A stretch of DNA of 42,000 nt from NCBI GenBank assembly GCA_023264875.1, contig JAHFUX010000013.1:1-42000 (forward strand), in the 5' to 3' direction. Both the position numbers and the translations under genes were made by a program. The notes below the pieces were generated by a model that saw nothing but the letters and a program-made list of their open reading frames with translations, was not told the origin of the DNA and did no database searches. This document shows, piece by piece, positions 1 through 8,726 of the stretch. This DNA is from Nitrosarchaeum sp. (GTDB lineage: Archaea; Thermoproteota; Nitrososphaeria; Nitrososphaerales; Nitrosopumilaceae). Position 1 is the stretch's first letter. Every line of letters starts with the position of its first letter.

Positions 1-597
1 TGGTGATATCTCATTTCTAAAACTTTTACCAACTTGAGCAATTCCAAGTGGCAGCTTACCTCTCATAGTCTTAAACAGTCTTGGAAAATCAACAAAGATA
101 GACTGACATGTCTCAGGTCTAAGATATGCAGTTTCCTCTTCTGGACCAATTCCTACTTTGAACATCATGTTAAATTTTTTGGCATTTTCAAAATCCCCCT
201 TGCACTTTGGACACTTTATGTTGTTTTGCAAAATAGCATTATCAAAGTCCTCCAAATCTGCGCTCTCAGGAATTTCTATTTTTGAGATTTCAGAAATAGT
301 TCTGTCTGCCCTAAAAGTTGACTTGCATTTTGTACATTTTATTATTGGATCTGCAAAATTTCCCAAATGCCCTGATGCCTCAAATACAGATTTTGACATT
401 ATCTGTGAGCCATCAATTTCCATCATTCCATCTCTTCTGATTAGTTCTCTACGCCATAATTCTAGAAATTTATTTTTCAAACTTACACCACAAGGTCCAT
501 ATTCCCAAAAGCCTGCCTGGGCATCAGCATAAACCTCACAGCTAGGAAAATAAAATCCACGCTCAAGTGCTAATTTCATTACATCTTCATAGTTCAT
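1..597 (-). CDS. glyS: Glycyl-tRNA synthetase, N-terminal part (cut by window edge)
   Basis: Class II aminoacyl-tRNA synthetase that charges tRNA-Gly with glycine in the cytoplasm. 199 codons are visible from an ATG at 595-597, open to base 1, so the C-terminal part is outside the window. The N-terminus MNYEDVMKLALERGFYFPS and the downstream AGFWEYGPCG are typical of the archaeal/eukaryotic (alpha2) enzyme. Two CxxC pairs (CTKC and CPKC) form the zinc-binding insert, and RPETCQSIF is class II motif 2. A tRNA-Gly gene lies at 8230-8303, not adjacent. The next gene, endonuclease IV, is on the same strand 31 bases upstream, so co-transcription is possible. The family call is firm; the completeness of the gene cannot be judged here. 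Confidence 0.93.
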   Translation of the reverse strand, partial: MNYEDVMKLALERGFYFPSCEVYADAQAGFWEYGPCGVSLKNKFLELWRRELIRRDGMMEIDGSQIMSKSVFEASGHLGNFADPIIKCTKCKSTFRADRTISEISKIEIPESADLEDFDNAILQNNIKCPKCKGDFENAKKFNMMFKVGIGPEEETAYLRPETCQSIFVDFPRLFKTMRGKLPLGIAQVGKSFRNEISP

Positions 598-628
598 TGT
601 ACCATTTCACCAATGACTGAATAAATTC

Positions 629-1468
629 CTACGCCAACTCCTTTACTTTTCGTATGTTTTCAAAGTCATCTCTAATATTATCAATTGGAGTTTCTAAAAT
701 TATTGGAATCTTTTTCTTGTTTGTAGTTTTTATTACTTCTGATAATCCTTTTTCTCCAATATTTCCCAATCCTATATGGTAGTGTCTATCAAGATTGCAG
801 CCGATCTCTCCCTTGGCATCATTAAGGTGTAAAATTTTTAAATTTTCAAATCCTATCACATCATCAAATTTTGCAAAAGTATCTCTGACTGATTTTTCTG
901 TTCTTAGATCATATCCTGAAACAAATGCATGACATGTATCAAGACAAACACCAAATTTTTTTGCAGGCTTTAACTGATTAAAAATCTCTGCCAACTGTTC
1001 AAAATTTGCACCAACAGAATTTTTTTGCCCGGCAGTATTTTCTAGTAAAATCATTACATCATTTTTTGTTTGTCCTGCTTTGTTTAGTCCTTTAACTAGT
1101 TGTTTGATTCCTGCTTCTTCACCTGTTCCTAAATGGCTGCCAAGATGTGTAACCAAATATGGAATACCTAACTTTCCACATCTCTCCACTTCATTAATCA
1201 ATGTAGTTACTGATTTTTCAAATCCATCTTCTTTTGGAGTGGATAGATTTGGTAAATATGGCATATGAGCGCATGTTGCAAATCTATCTATCTTACTTGT
1301 TTTTAATTTCTCTTTGAAATTTGTAATATCATTATCTAAAAGATCTTTTGCATGCCATCCTCTTGGGTTTCTAGTAAATATTTGAAAAGCAGAACACTCT
1401 CTTTCTACGGCATTATCTACTGCTTTATCAATTGAACCTGAGATCGAAACATGGCAACCGATCTGCAT
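629..1468 (-). CDS. nfo: Endonuclease IV (AP endonuclease)
   Basis: Base-excision repair enzyme that cuts the DNA backbone 5' of abasic sites. It has 279 residues, the normal length for the Nfo family, folding as a TIM barrel with three zinc ions. Metal-site motifs are visible in order: VTHLGSHLG, LLENTAGQ, CLDTCHAFVSGYDL, HLNDAKGEIG with a following DRHYHIGLG, and ILETP near the C-terminus. The N-terminus MQIGCHVSISGS is typical. The ATG at 1466-1468 is the only sensible start. It sits just upstream of glyS on the same strand and divergent from the primase genes, with 90 bases between that must hold both promoters. Nothing looks damaged. Confidence 0.95.
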   Translation of the reverse strand: MQIGCHVSISGSIDKAVDNAVERECSAFQIFTRNPRGWHAKDLLDNDITNFKEKLKTSKIDRFATCAHMPYLPNLSTPKEDGFEKSVTTLINEVERCGKLGIPYLVTHLGSHLGTGEEAGIKQLVKGLNKAGQTKNDVMILLENTAGQKNSVGANFEQLAEIFNQLKPAKKFGVCLDTCHAFVSGYDLRTEKSVRDTFAKFDDVIGFENLKILHLNDAKGEIGCNLDRHYHIGLGNIGEKGLSEVIKTTNKKKIPIILETPIDNIRDDFENIRKVKELA

Positions 1469-1528
1469 ATGTCCAACTTTACCTAAACATAATTTAAATC
1501 AGCATCTGCCTAAATAATTAAAATCAGA

Positions 1529-1536
1529 TTTTTATG
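1529..1536 (+). promoter_or_regulatory. TATA-like box for the primase operon
   Basis: TTTTTATG lies 23-30 bases before the ATG of priL. This spacing fits an archaeal TATA box driving a leaderless transcript that begins at or near the start codon. The call rests on position and composition alone. Confidence 0.4.
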
Positions 1537-1558
1537 TAATTGTAATTAATTACTATTC

Positions 1559-2584
1559 ATGCTTGCGCTTGGTCAGGATGAAATTGCAAAATACCCCTTT
1601 TTGGCAGATGCGGGTCAATATCTAAAAGATAAGGGGTTTACACTGGAGCAATTTGGAACTGATCCTGATTTGAAATCATTGATTGAAAAGGCATTTAATC
1701 GAATTGAAGTTGCTGCAGATGGAAAAATCTATCACTCTGATTTGATAGGAGATCAAGCATCAAATCAAGCTGCACTTCCAAGAGAAGTATTTTCTTTTCT
1801 CTTAGCCATTGTGTTGCTCAAATTAAGTGGCATGAACACATTGATCAAAAGATTTGCGCTTGCCGAAGCCAGACGTGCAGAAAAATATCTGGAAAAGGAT
1901 TTGGCAAATATCTCTGATGAATCAAAAAAACAACTAGCAATTAGAGTTATTGATGATTTGTTTTCAGTTCAGATAAAAAAACAGGATGATTATTTTGTAA
2001 TACCTGTATCTGATTATCTCAAGCATTCAATTAATTTTCATGAAAGAGAATGGAAATTAATAAACCGACATGTAGAAAACGGTCTGGTCTTTCTTACTCC
2101 ACATGAAACAGTCAGACTGATTCGAAAAGAATTGGGAACTTATATTAGCTCTAAGATTATTAATGCAAAAACACCACCAATGATCTCAGGTTTTGAAGAA
2201 TCGGTAAACAAATTAATTTCCATGTCTAAAAAGTTTGCAACTTATACTGTAACTACTGGAGAATATCCACCATGCATAAAGCACGCTATTGAAATTCTTG
2301 AAAAAGGAGAAAATCTTCCACACTCTGGAAGATTTATGCTTGCAACATTTCTATTATCAAAAGGTCAATCAATAGAAGAAATTGCACCATTATTCAAAAA
2401 TGCCCCCGATTATAATGAACGAGTTACTCTTTACCAACTAAATCACTTGGCAGGAACTTCAGGAAGTGGCACCCAATACTCATGTCCTTCATGTGAAAAA
2501 CTCAAGACACAAAATTTGTGTTTTGTAATACCAGAATGTGATAATATCATAAATCCACTTCAATTTGGAAAAAAGAGAACCTAA
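1559..2584 (+). CDS. priL: DNA primase large subunit PriL
   Basis: Non-catalytic subunit of the archaeal/eukaryotic primase, which binds PriS and helps initiate and measure RNA primers at replication forks. At 341 residues it is normal for archaeal PriL. The mostly helical N-terminal region contains SDLIGDQASNQAALPREVFS. The C-terminal domain carries the iron-sulfur cysteines: C239 in YPPCIKHA, then C309, C312, C321 and C327 in the CPSC...LC...PEC stretch. Four of these five are expected to hold a 4Fe-4S cluster. The stop overlaps the start of priS by one base (TAATG), a sign of coupled translation. Having PriL before PriS in one operon gives the stoichiometric pair. The ATG at 1559 has a TATA-like box at the right distance. 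Confidence 0.92.
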   Translation: MLALGQDEIAKYPFLADAGQYLKDKGFTLEQFGTDPDLKSLIEKAFNRIEVAADGKIYHSDLIGDQASNQAALPREVFSFLLAIVLLKLSGMNTLIKRFALAEARRAEKYLEKDLANISDESKKQLAIRVIDDLFSVQIKKQDDYFVIPVSDYLKHSINFHEREWKLINRHVENGLVFLTPHETVRLIRKELGTYISSKIINAKTPPMISGFEESVNKLISMSKKFATYTVTTGEYPPCIKHAIEILEKGENLPHSGRFMLATFLLSKGQSIEEIAPLFKNAPDYNERVTLYQLNHLAGTSGSGTQYSCPSCEKLKTQNLCFVIPECDNIINPLQFGKKRT

Positions 2585-3705
2585 TGCAAGAAAATGATGT
2601 AAAATTTCTAGAAGATTCTTTCAAGAAATATTATTTTGAGCATTTTGATCTTATCCATGCACCAAACAGAACTTCTGAGCGAGAATTTGGATTCCAAAAA
2701 TTCAATTCTGGTATGACAAGACATATTTCAATTAAAGATGACAAAGAGCTACATCTTTTACTAATGCAAAATATTCCATCTGATGTTTATTGTTCTAATG
2801 CATATTACTCTTTTCCAAATTTACCTATGAATGAAAAAGATTGGAAAGAAGCAGATCTAATTTTTGATATTGATGCCAAAGATCTAAATCTGGAATGTAG
2901 AAAAAATCATACGATTTTCAAATGTAATGAATGCAATGAAATATCTACTAACAACAATAATTGTAGCAAGTGTAATTCTATAAAATTAGAAAAAAAATCA
3001 CTCCCATGTAAAAATTGCATTGATGCATCCAAAAATGAAGTATCAAAACTATCAAAAATTCTAACTGAAGACTTGGATGTTCAACAAAATAACATTCATG
3101 TTTATTTTTCTGGAAATGAAGGGTTTCACGTATATGTATATGATTCACAATTTCAACAACTAGGTTCACGGGAAAGATCAGAGTTAACAGATTACATCAT
3201 GTTTAATGGAGCAATTCCGGAAACTTTTGGTATGAAAAAATTTAAACCAAGCCGTTCATCATTTCCAGATTTTGAAGAAAAAGGATGGAGAGGAAGATTT
3301 TCACAAGAAGTTTATGGTTCAAAATCAAAACGCTCAAAAATAATCTCAGAACTAATCACTAATGGATATTCTTCTTTTCAAAAAACTCTAGAAGGTATCT
3401 CTGATAAGATTGGAGCTAAAATTGATCCTAATGTAACAATGGATATTCATAGGATATTTAGACTTCCAGGATCACTAAATAGTAAAAGTGGTCTGACAAA
3501 AATTCTCTGTAATGATCTTCCAAAGTTTGATCCATACACAGAAGCCTCATTTCTTGATGAAAGTTCAGTAGAAGTAGTGGCTAACTGTCCCATTGAATTT
3601 AAGCTAAAAAACAGAAAATTTGGTCCATACTTTAATGAAAAAGTGTCTATTCAGACATATGCTGCAGTATACATGATTTGCAAAAAATTGGCGACAATCT
3701 CTTAA
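2584..3705 (+). CDS. priS: DNA primase catalytic small subunit PriS
   Basis: Catalytic subunit of the archaeal primase, which makes the primers extended by replicative polymerases. At 373 residues it is typical. The metal-binding pair is D95 and D97 in LIFDIDAKDL. A zinc-knuckle insert follows, with cysteine pairs CNEC, CSKC and CKNC around residues 118-145. VYFSGNEGFHVYVYD and the late DPNVTMDIHRIFRLPGSLN are family signatures, the latter including a third catalytic aspartate. Translation is probably coupled to priL by the TAATG overlap. After the stop there are 117 bases with no gene and then an unrelated membrane protein, so the operon is likely two genes. Confidence 0.94.
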   Translation: MQENDVKFLEDSFKKYYFEHFDLIHAPNRTSEREFGFQKFNSGMTRHISIKDDKELHLLLMQNIPSDVYCSNAYYSFPNLPMNEKDWKEADLIFDIDAKDLNLECRKNHTIFKCNECNEISTNNNNCSKCNSIKLEKKSLPCKNCIDASKNEVSKLSKILTEDLDVQQNNIHVYFSGNEGFHVYVYDSQFQQLGSRERSELTDYIMFNGAIPETFGMKKFKPSRSSFPDFEEKGWRGRFSQEVYGSKSKRSKIISELITNGYSSFQKTLEGISDKIGAKIDPNVTMDIHRIFRLPGSLNSKSGLTKILCNDLPKFDPYTEASFLDESSVEVVANCPIEFKLKNRKFGPYFNEKVSIQTYAAVYMICKKLATIS

Positions 3706-3822
3706 TTTTTGAATCAAATTTATCAACTAACGAATTTGAGTCAAAGTAAAATAATTTCAAAAATAATGCCAAATTGAGAATTTTTGCTGGTAAGACATTA
3801 ATTTACCAAGCCATAAGAAACG

Positions 3823-6684
3823 TTGATTTTGTATAGCACCTCTACTGATAAGCAGGCTCCACCTCCTGACGCAGGAAAATTTGCCAGATTAATCATAGTT
3901 GCCATAATTGCTGTTGCAATATTAGCAGTTGCTGGAAATCAGGCTGTAATTTTATCGATGAATTTTACCGAATTTGGAGAACAATTTAGCAAGCCACTGT
4001 ATTATTCTCTGATTTCAACTATCATACTTTCAGCAATTGCTCTGGTGCGAGTAAACATCATTGGGAGATCCTCTATCTTTTGGTATGGACTTCATACAGC
4101 TATTGGGTTTATCGGAAAAAGCATCCAACAACCAATCTCAAATAGCATTCCAAGCTTTAAGGAATACAAGCTTAGTCCACTACAATTTGTCATTTGGCAA
4201 ATTACAAAGATTTTGCTCTTTGGGGCATTTTTTGTAAATATTATGTTTGGATTTGCAGCAGTATCTTTTATTGATGGAAATAATCTAGGTTTAGAAAATT
4301 TATCCAACATATTTTCTTTACCGTTTGTAACACCAAGTACTGATCCTAACTATGCAGTTGAACAAGTTGTTCCAATGATTCCATCACTAGTAATTCTTTT
4401 ACCTCCAATTCTTGCAGCAATCGGACTTCGTTTAGTTTTGTATGTGGGTATTCATAAAATTATTAATGTAGTTACTTCTTATCTTCAAGATTCAAAAAGT
4501 GGAAAACCAAGATACCTCAATTATGTTTCAACTATAGAAACCATAATTGGTGTAGGTGTACTCTGGTTAGGTTTTAATCTGTTTTTTACTGATCAAATTG
4601 ATTACAATACAAGGTATATCGTTGGTGGAACACTTGTAATTGGATTTGCTCTTTTAGCTTTTTCAATTGTGGACAGAATAAGAGCACGCGTCCTTACTCA
4701 TATGTTTAAGAGAGATGTATACATTAGGATTCTAACAGTTCTTGCAATTGCAGTTATTGTTGGTGGATTGGTAACTGTCAATAACAGCATTGCAGATGCA
4801 AAAAAAATTGAGTACTTGGGACCCTACACTGCTCAACAAATTGGTGTTAATCGTTACATTGGTCAACTAGATGATATCAAAGAAAATACACATGAGGTAC
4901 AATTGCAATCCGTATCTCCAAATAATATAAAAAATTATGTAAATAAAAACAGCGATGTACTTGATGTAGTTAGAGTGTGGGATTGGGAGGCAGCATTTGC
5001 TAAATTAAAACCTGAAATTGGTTTGATTCCAAATGTAGATTTTGAAGATAATGACATTCTTCGTTTTAACAATACGTTATACTGGACTGCATCAATGAAA
5101 CCAGTACTACCTTCGTCAGTTAGTCTTGAAAATAGATGGTATAACGAACATCTTGTATATACTCACGTTCCAAATGGATTCCTCACACTTGAGGCTACAA
5201 ATGGTCAAATTGTAGATAGCAGTGAATTCTTTAAACAACGAGAAATCTATTACGGTGAAGGGGGCCTCTTTGAGCAAACTTGGTCAGCATATCCAAACTC
5301 TAGAGGATCTACCAGTGCAGAACTAGGAGGAGTATCTTATAATGGTCAAGGAGGATTAGACGTATCTCCACCACTTAGCTGGACTTTTGAGCCAAACTTT
5401 TTACTTTCATTTCCTGCAGAATCAGTCCACGTAATGCGATACAAGGATGTTCAGGATAGAATGAAAACTCTGTATCCTTATTTTCTATACGATGTATTTG
5501 GTAAAGAATTAGATTCTATTCCAGTAACTGATGGAGAAAATTCTTACTGGTTGATTCCTTTGATAATTGGATTTGATACTCATGATGTACCATGGTCTTC
5601 TGGAAATCCATATCTTAGATTAGTAGGATTTGCTCTAGTTGATAGTTATGATGGTAACATTCAACTATTGAAAACAGGCAATGATTTCTTTACTGAAATG
5701 TTTGTTAGTCAATACTCTGATCAGTTCAAACCAATACCTGTTTGGCTTGAAGAACAAATACGGTATCCAGTTGAATTGTTTAACTGGAAAACAGAAATGT
5801 ATAATATTTACCATGTAAATGATGTTGAAACATTCATTCAGGCAAATGAATTTTATGAGATTCCTCAAGGTTTGGAGACTTATTATGTGGAAGCAAAACC
5901 ACCTGGTTTTAATCAAACAGAGTTCATAGGTTTACTTTCTTTGGAACTACGAGGTTCTCAAGGAAGAAATCTTGCAGGATACATGATAGTTGAAAATGAT
6001 CTTAAAAATCTAGGCGATATCCAATTCTATGAAGTTCCATTAAACTCTACTACCAAATTGATTGGCCCTACTGCAGTTAGAGAAGCATTGGATAAAGATC
6101 CAGAATTTGCTGAATTAAAGACACTTTTGAGAAATCCTAGGATTGGAGATAATATTCTATACAGAGTAGGTGAACATGATGTCTACTTTATTCCCGTATA
6201 TACTGCAGGATCTGGAGGAGTTGTTGCCCAACTTGGTACTATTGCAGCAGTAGGTGCAGCATTTACTGGAGAATATTATGTTGGTTTGGGAGATACACAA
6301 GAAGAGGCATTTGAGGCATATTTGAAAAAAGTATCTGGCGTAGCTGGTTCCTCGACTTCAGTTGATGTTGACTATATTGAATTGGGAAGATCAGATAGAA
6401 TCGATATTATAAAATCTTCATTTAAAGAAAATGGAATAGAAATTTTAGAACCAACATCAATACAAATTCCATTATCATTTAAAGAAGGGGAGATATTCTT
6501 CTTTACTGAAAATGATCGCGTTGACACAGAAGATTTCTTATCTAAATTCATAGATAATTTTGTAAAACCAAGAAGTGACAGAGTATTCATGTGGCAAGAA
6601 GACACTAATCTCAATATTGGAACAATAGTTGTAAAAGATAATATTCCTGAAATGCACTATGTCTCAATTACAGTAGGCAATTAA
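3823..6684 (+). CDS. UPF0182 family integral membrane protein
   Basis: Large conserved membrane protein of unknown biochemical role. At 953 residues it has the expected UPF0182 size. The N-terminal third has about seven hydrophobic helices, the first near residues 23-45 (LIIVAIIAVAILAV). The rest is a large, mostly extracytoplasmic domain with the family's W/Y/P-rich segments, such as RWYNEHLVYTHVPNGF and LSWTFEPNFL. The start is TTG at 3823; an AT-rich ATTAATTTA box lies about 20-26 bases upstream. The downstream amidotransferase starts on the very next base after the stop, suggesting co-expression. The family assignment is firm by pattern. No function is claimed. Confidence 0.88.
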   Translation: MILYSTSTDKQAPPPDAGKFARLIIVAIIAVAILAVAGNQAVILSMNFTEFGEQFSKPLYYSLISTIILSAIALVRVNIIGRSSIFWYGLHTAIGFIGKSIQQPISNSIPSFKEYKLSPLQFVIWQITKILLFGAFFVNIMFGFAAVSFIDGNNLGLENLSNIFSLPFVTPSTDPNYAVEQVVPMIPSLVILLPPILAAIGLRLVLYVGIHKIINVVTSYLQDSKSGKPRYLNYVSTIETIIGVGVLWLGFNLFFTDQIDYNTRYIVGGTLVIGFALLAFSIVDRIRARVLTHMFKRDVYIRILTVLAIAVIVGGLVTVNNSIADAKKIEYLGPYTAQQIGVNRYIGQLDDIKENTHEVQLQSVSPNNIKNYVNKNSDVLDVVRVWDWEAAFAKLKPEIGLIPNVDFEDNDILRFNNTLYWTASMKPVLPSSVSLENRWYNEHLVYTHVPNGFLTLEATNGQIVDSSEFFKQREIYYGEGGLFEQTWSAYPNSRGSTSAELGGVSYNGQGGLDVSPPLSWTFEPNFLLSFPAESVHVMRYKDVQDRMKTLYPYFLYDVFGKELDSIPVTDGENSYWLIPLIIGFDTHDVPWSSGNPYLRLVGFALVDSYDGNIQLLKTGNDFFTEMFVSQYSDQFKPIPVWLEEQIRYPVELFNWKTEMYNIYHVNDVETFIQANEFYEIPQGLETYYVEAKPPGFNQTEFIGLLSLELRGSQGRNLAGYMIVENDLKNLGDIQFYEVPLNSTTKLIGPTAVREALDKDPEFAELKTLLRNPRIGDNILYRVGEHDVYFIPVYTAGSGGVVAQLGTIAAVGAAFTGEYYVGLGDTQEEAFEAYLKKVSGVAGSSTSVDVDYIELGRSDRIDIIKSSFKENGIEILEPTSIQIPLSFKEGEIFFFTENDRVDTEDFLSKFIDNFVKPRSDRVFMWQEDTNLNIGTIVVKDNIPEMHYVSITVGN

Positions 6685-7227
6685 TTGTTACTAGTCATTG
6701 ATAATGGTTCTGTGTATACAAAAAATCTGATTGATTTTTTACATAACAAAAATATCTCATTTGAAAAACAAACACCAGAATTATTAGATCTAAAATCACT
6801 ATATAATTACAATTCATTTATTCTCTCTGGGCGAAGAAAAAATGAAAAAAAAACAAATGAAATTAATTCCAAAATAATTAATCATGCAATTCAAAATGAT
6901 AAGAAATTATTGGGAATTTGTTATGGTGCAGAAATACTAGCTCTGACTTTGGGTGGAACAATTCGAAAAATTACATTCCCACAAAAAGGTACTGAAAAAA
7001 TCAACATTCTAAGAGAAAATCCTCTTTCCAATGATAATTTACAAGTATTTGAGAGCCACGGGTTTGAGATTTCTAAATTACCCGATATTTTAATTGCAAT
7101 AGGCAAATCCAAAAACTGTAAATTTGAAATTATTCAATATGATAAAAAACCAATTTTTGGAACCCAATTTCATCCTGAAATGAGTGCTGATGGTCAAAAC
7201 TTAATTCAAAAGTTTTGCTCTCTCTGA
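6685..7227 (+). CDS. Class I glutamine amidotransferase, GMP synthase subunit A-like
   Basis: Predicted glutaminase that hydrolyses glutamine and passes ammonia to a partner synthase. The 180 residues form a single GATase1 domain with a complete triad: C79 in GICYGAE, and H163 and E165 in GTQFHPEMS. ESHGFEIS matches the GuaA N-terminal family. Archaeal GMP synthases often have separate A (amidase) and B (ATP-pyrophosphatase) subunits, and this length fits subunit A. No subunit B is nearby, so the partner is uncertain; an anthranilate or other GATase is less likely. The start is TTG, directly after the TAA of the UPF0182 gene with zero spacing, so translation probably depends on the upstream gene. 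Confidence 0.75.
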   Translation: MLLVIDNGSVYTKNLIDFLHNKNISFEKQTPELLDLKSLYNYNSFILSGRRKNEKKTNEINSKIINHAIQNDKKLLGICYGAEILALTLGGTIRKITFPQKGTEKINILRENPLSNDNLQVFESHGFEISKLPDILIAIGKSKNCKFEIIQYDKKPIFGTQFHPEMSADGQNLIQKFCSL

Positions 7228-7231
7228 TTGA

Positions 7232-7240
7232 TTTTAATAA
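7232..7240 (+). promoter_or_regulatory. TATA-like box favouring the ATG start at 7263
   Basis: TTTTAATAA lies 23-31 bases before ATG 7263. It supports a leaderless start there rather than at the in-frame TTG at 7215, which would overlap the amidotransferase by 13 bases. Confidence 0.4.
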
Positions 7241-7262
7241 CTCTCAAATTTTATTTAATCTC

Positions 7263-8225
7263 ATGGATTCCTTGGTTCATCAACTTTTACTTCCTCTAGT
7301 AGGAGAAGAAAATATTTGCTTGCCTCTGCCAATCAATGTAGTTTCAAAATATTGGAATATTGATCTTCCAATGTCTGAAGCTATTGAAACTGCAAAACAA
7401 TACACCAATTCTAATGGAAGTATCTTAATTGAAGGAATTGAATCTGCAGAAAGACATGGATTAACATGTAAAATTATTCATTCTTCCTTGTCTGAATTAA
7501 AAAAAATAATAGATATTGGAATTCCACCTATAGTAATTCTTCCAGGAATTCCTGAAATTACACAACATGCTTCAGTAATATCTGGATATGATGATAATGA
7601 GAAAACTATTTTCCATTACATTCAGAAAGGAACTCAAGAAGGTGAGCAGCAAGAAGGAGCAATACCTCAAGCAATTTTTGATAAAGAATGGTCTGAAGAT
7701 GGAAGACTATTAATAATTTTAGCTCCATCAACTATACTATCTTCTATAAAACTAGAAAATGATTCAAGTGAAAGATCAAATAGATTATGTTTTATTTCTG
7801 AAAGATTAAGCATACAAAAAAATACATCCGAAGCTTTGATATCCCTAAAAAAAGCAATTGAATTCGATCAAACCAATTCAACTGCATTGTATTTGTTAGC
7901 AAGTTTACTGAATGAACAAAATTCTAATGATTGTGTACAGTATTATGAGAAATGTATTAAAATTAACAATAGATTTTATCTTGCATACAATGGACTAGGT
8001 AATTATTATCTAAAATCTAACCAATTTGATAAATCTGAATCATGTTATAGTAAAGCCATTGAAATCAATCCTAAAAGATCTGCAAAAATTTACAAAAACC
8101 GTGCTTATCTCAGAGAGAAACAAAAAAATAACTCTGAAGCAAAAAATGATCTTAAAAGTTATTTGAAACTTTTTCCAAAAGCTAAAGACAGAGGAATTAT
8201 AGAACAAGCAATCAGAGAATTATGA
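7263..8225 (+). CDS. Peptidase C39-like domain plus tetratricopeptide repeats
   Basis: The N-terminal part (about residues 1-155) resembles a papain-like C39 fold. A candidate nucleophile C19 sits in ENICLPLPI and a candidate histidine H102 in QHASVISGYD. The usual glutamine six residues before the cysteine is a valine here, so activity is uncertain. The C-terminal part (about 170-320) has TPR units, for example NRFYLAYNGLGNYYLKSN and a following SESCYSKAIEINPKRS, which usually bind other proteins. There is no signal peptide or membrane helix, so it is probably cytoplasmic. The ATG at 7263 is preferred to an in-frame TTG at 7215 because it avoids overlap and has a TATA-like box. A protease, a pseudo-enzyme or a scaffold are all possible. 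Confidence 0.7.
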   Translation: MDSLVHQLLLPLVGEENICLPLPINVVSKYWNIDLPMSEAIETAKQYTNSNGSILIEGIESAERHGLTCKIIHSSLSELKKIIDIGIPPIVILPGIPEITQHASVISGYDDNEKTIFHYIQKGTQEGEQQEGAIPQAIFDKEWSEDGRLLIILAPSTILSSIKLENDSSERSNRLCFISERLSIQKNTSEALISLKKAIEFDQTNSTALYLLASLLNEQNSNDCVQYYEKCIKINNRFYLAYNGLGNYYLKSNQFDKSESCYSKAIEINPKRSAKIYKNRAYLREKQKNNSEAKNDLKSYLKLFPKAKDRGIIEQAIREL

Positions 8226-8229
8226 AATA

Positions 8230-8303
8230 TGCGGAGTGCGGGATTTGAACCCGCGGCCTTCAGCTTGGGAAGCTGACGTCATACCGAGCTAGACTAACAC
8301 CGC
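8230..8303 (-). tRNA. tRNA-Gly (anticodon CCC)
   Basis: The complement strand folds as a tRNA. The acceptor stem is GCGGTGT with ACTCCGC, and the D arm is closed by GTC/GAC. The anticodon stem is TCAGC/GCTGA around loop TTCCCAA, giving anticodon CCC at 8267-8269. The T arm is GCGGG-TTCAAAT-CCCGC. The discriminator is A at 8230, and no CCA is encoded. It reads GGG glycine codons. The acceptor stem has one T-T mismatch (pair 5-68). There is no intron. It lies between the C39/TPR gene and a small zinc-ribbon gene. Confidence 0.93.
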
Positions 8304-8355
8304 CTATCTCAAATTTATTAATTATGATTAAATATCTTGATTGAAAAACAATATC

Positions 8356-8529
8356 ATGGATGCACGTTGCCCTAAATGTGAGAAAGTAGCAATTTTAAAT
8401 GATGAAATCACTAATGTAAAATGCCCTCATTGTAATTTTGAAGCAGATTATGATACTTATCTTGAAATTATGAAAGATCAGGCAATTAACATGTCATATG
8501 ATTATATCCCAAAAAGACCCGGCATTTAA
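8356..8529 (+). CDS. Small zinc-ribbon protein (57 residues)
   Basis: A short protein with two CPxC knuckles spaced as in a zinc ribbon: ARCPKCEKV near the N-terminus and VKCPHCNFE about 20 residues later. An acidic helix-forming tail ends in YIPKRPGI. Its function is not recognised; such ribbons bind nucleic acid or protein partners. Two starts are possible: TTG at 8341 (62 residues) and ATG at 8356. ATG is chosen because the TTAAATAT stretch near 8328-8335 lies at leaderless distance from it, though the other start cannot be excluded. The stop converges on the next small zinc-ribbon gene, whose stop codon on the other strand begins at 8530, so the two genes touch tail to tail. Confidence 0.72.
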   Translation: MDARCPKCEKVAILNDEITNVKCPHCNFEADYDTYLEIMKDQAINMSYDYIPKRPGI

Positions 8530-8652
8530 TTACCAAAAATTTCCTTTATCTGAACAATCCAAATGTGCTCCACACTTGGGACAAAACATATGGCATGCTT
8601 GCATATCTACCATCTTATTATCACATCTGGGACATCTGATTTCATTATCCAT
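8530..8652 (-). CDS. Tiny zinc-ribbon protein (40 residues)
   Basis: Reading the complement from ATG 8652 gives a 40-residue protein beginning MDNEIRCPRCDNKM and ending CSDKGNFW. It holds two cysteine knuckles, CPRC and CPKC, about 17 residues apart, the spacing of a zinc ribbon. The cysteine pattern is strong evidence of coding despite the length. A TATA-like box lies 22-30 bases upstream at 8674-8682. The gene abuts the stop of the 57-residue zinc-ribbon gene on the plus strand. The function is unknown. A plus-strand reading frame through the same DNA lacks these features and is treated as a shadow. Confidence 0.72.
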   Translation of the reverse strand: MDNEIRCPRCDNKMVDMQACHMFCPKCGAHLDCSDKGNFW

Positions 8653-8673
8653 ACGTATGTCAAGTAATCTTGA

Positions 8674-8682
8674 TTTAAAAAT
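8674..8682 (-). promoter_or_regulatory. TATA-like box for the 40-residue zinc-ribbon gene
   Basis: On the complement this reads ATTTTTAAA, 22-30 bases before ATG 8652, the spacing expected for a leaderless archaeal transcript. Confidence 0.4.
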
Positions 8683-8726
8683 AATGTCCAAAGGTTAATT
8701 AGTCGTTCAACTTTTTTTTGTAATAC

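Noticed and set aside
34-532. Plus-strand frames at the left edge
   Set aside because: They are opposite a clear glycyl-tRNA synthetase N-terminus.
8498-8698. 66-residue plus-strand frame over the 40-residue zinc-ribbon gene
   Set aside because: It has no recognisable motif and lies opposite a frame with two well-spaced cysteine pairs and a promoter box.
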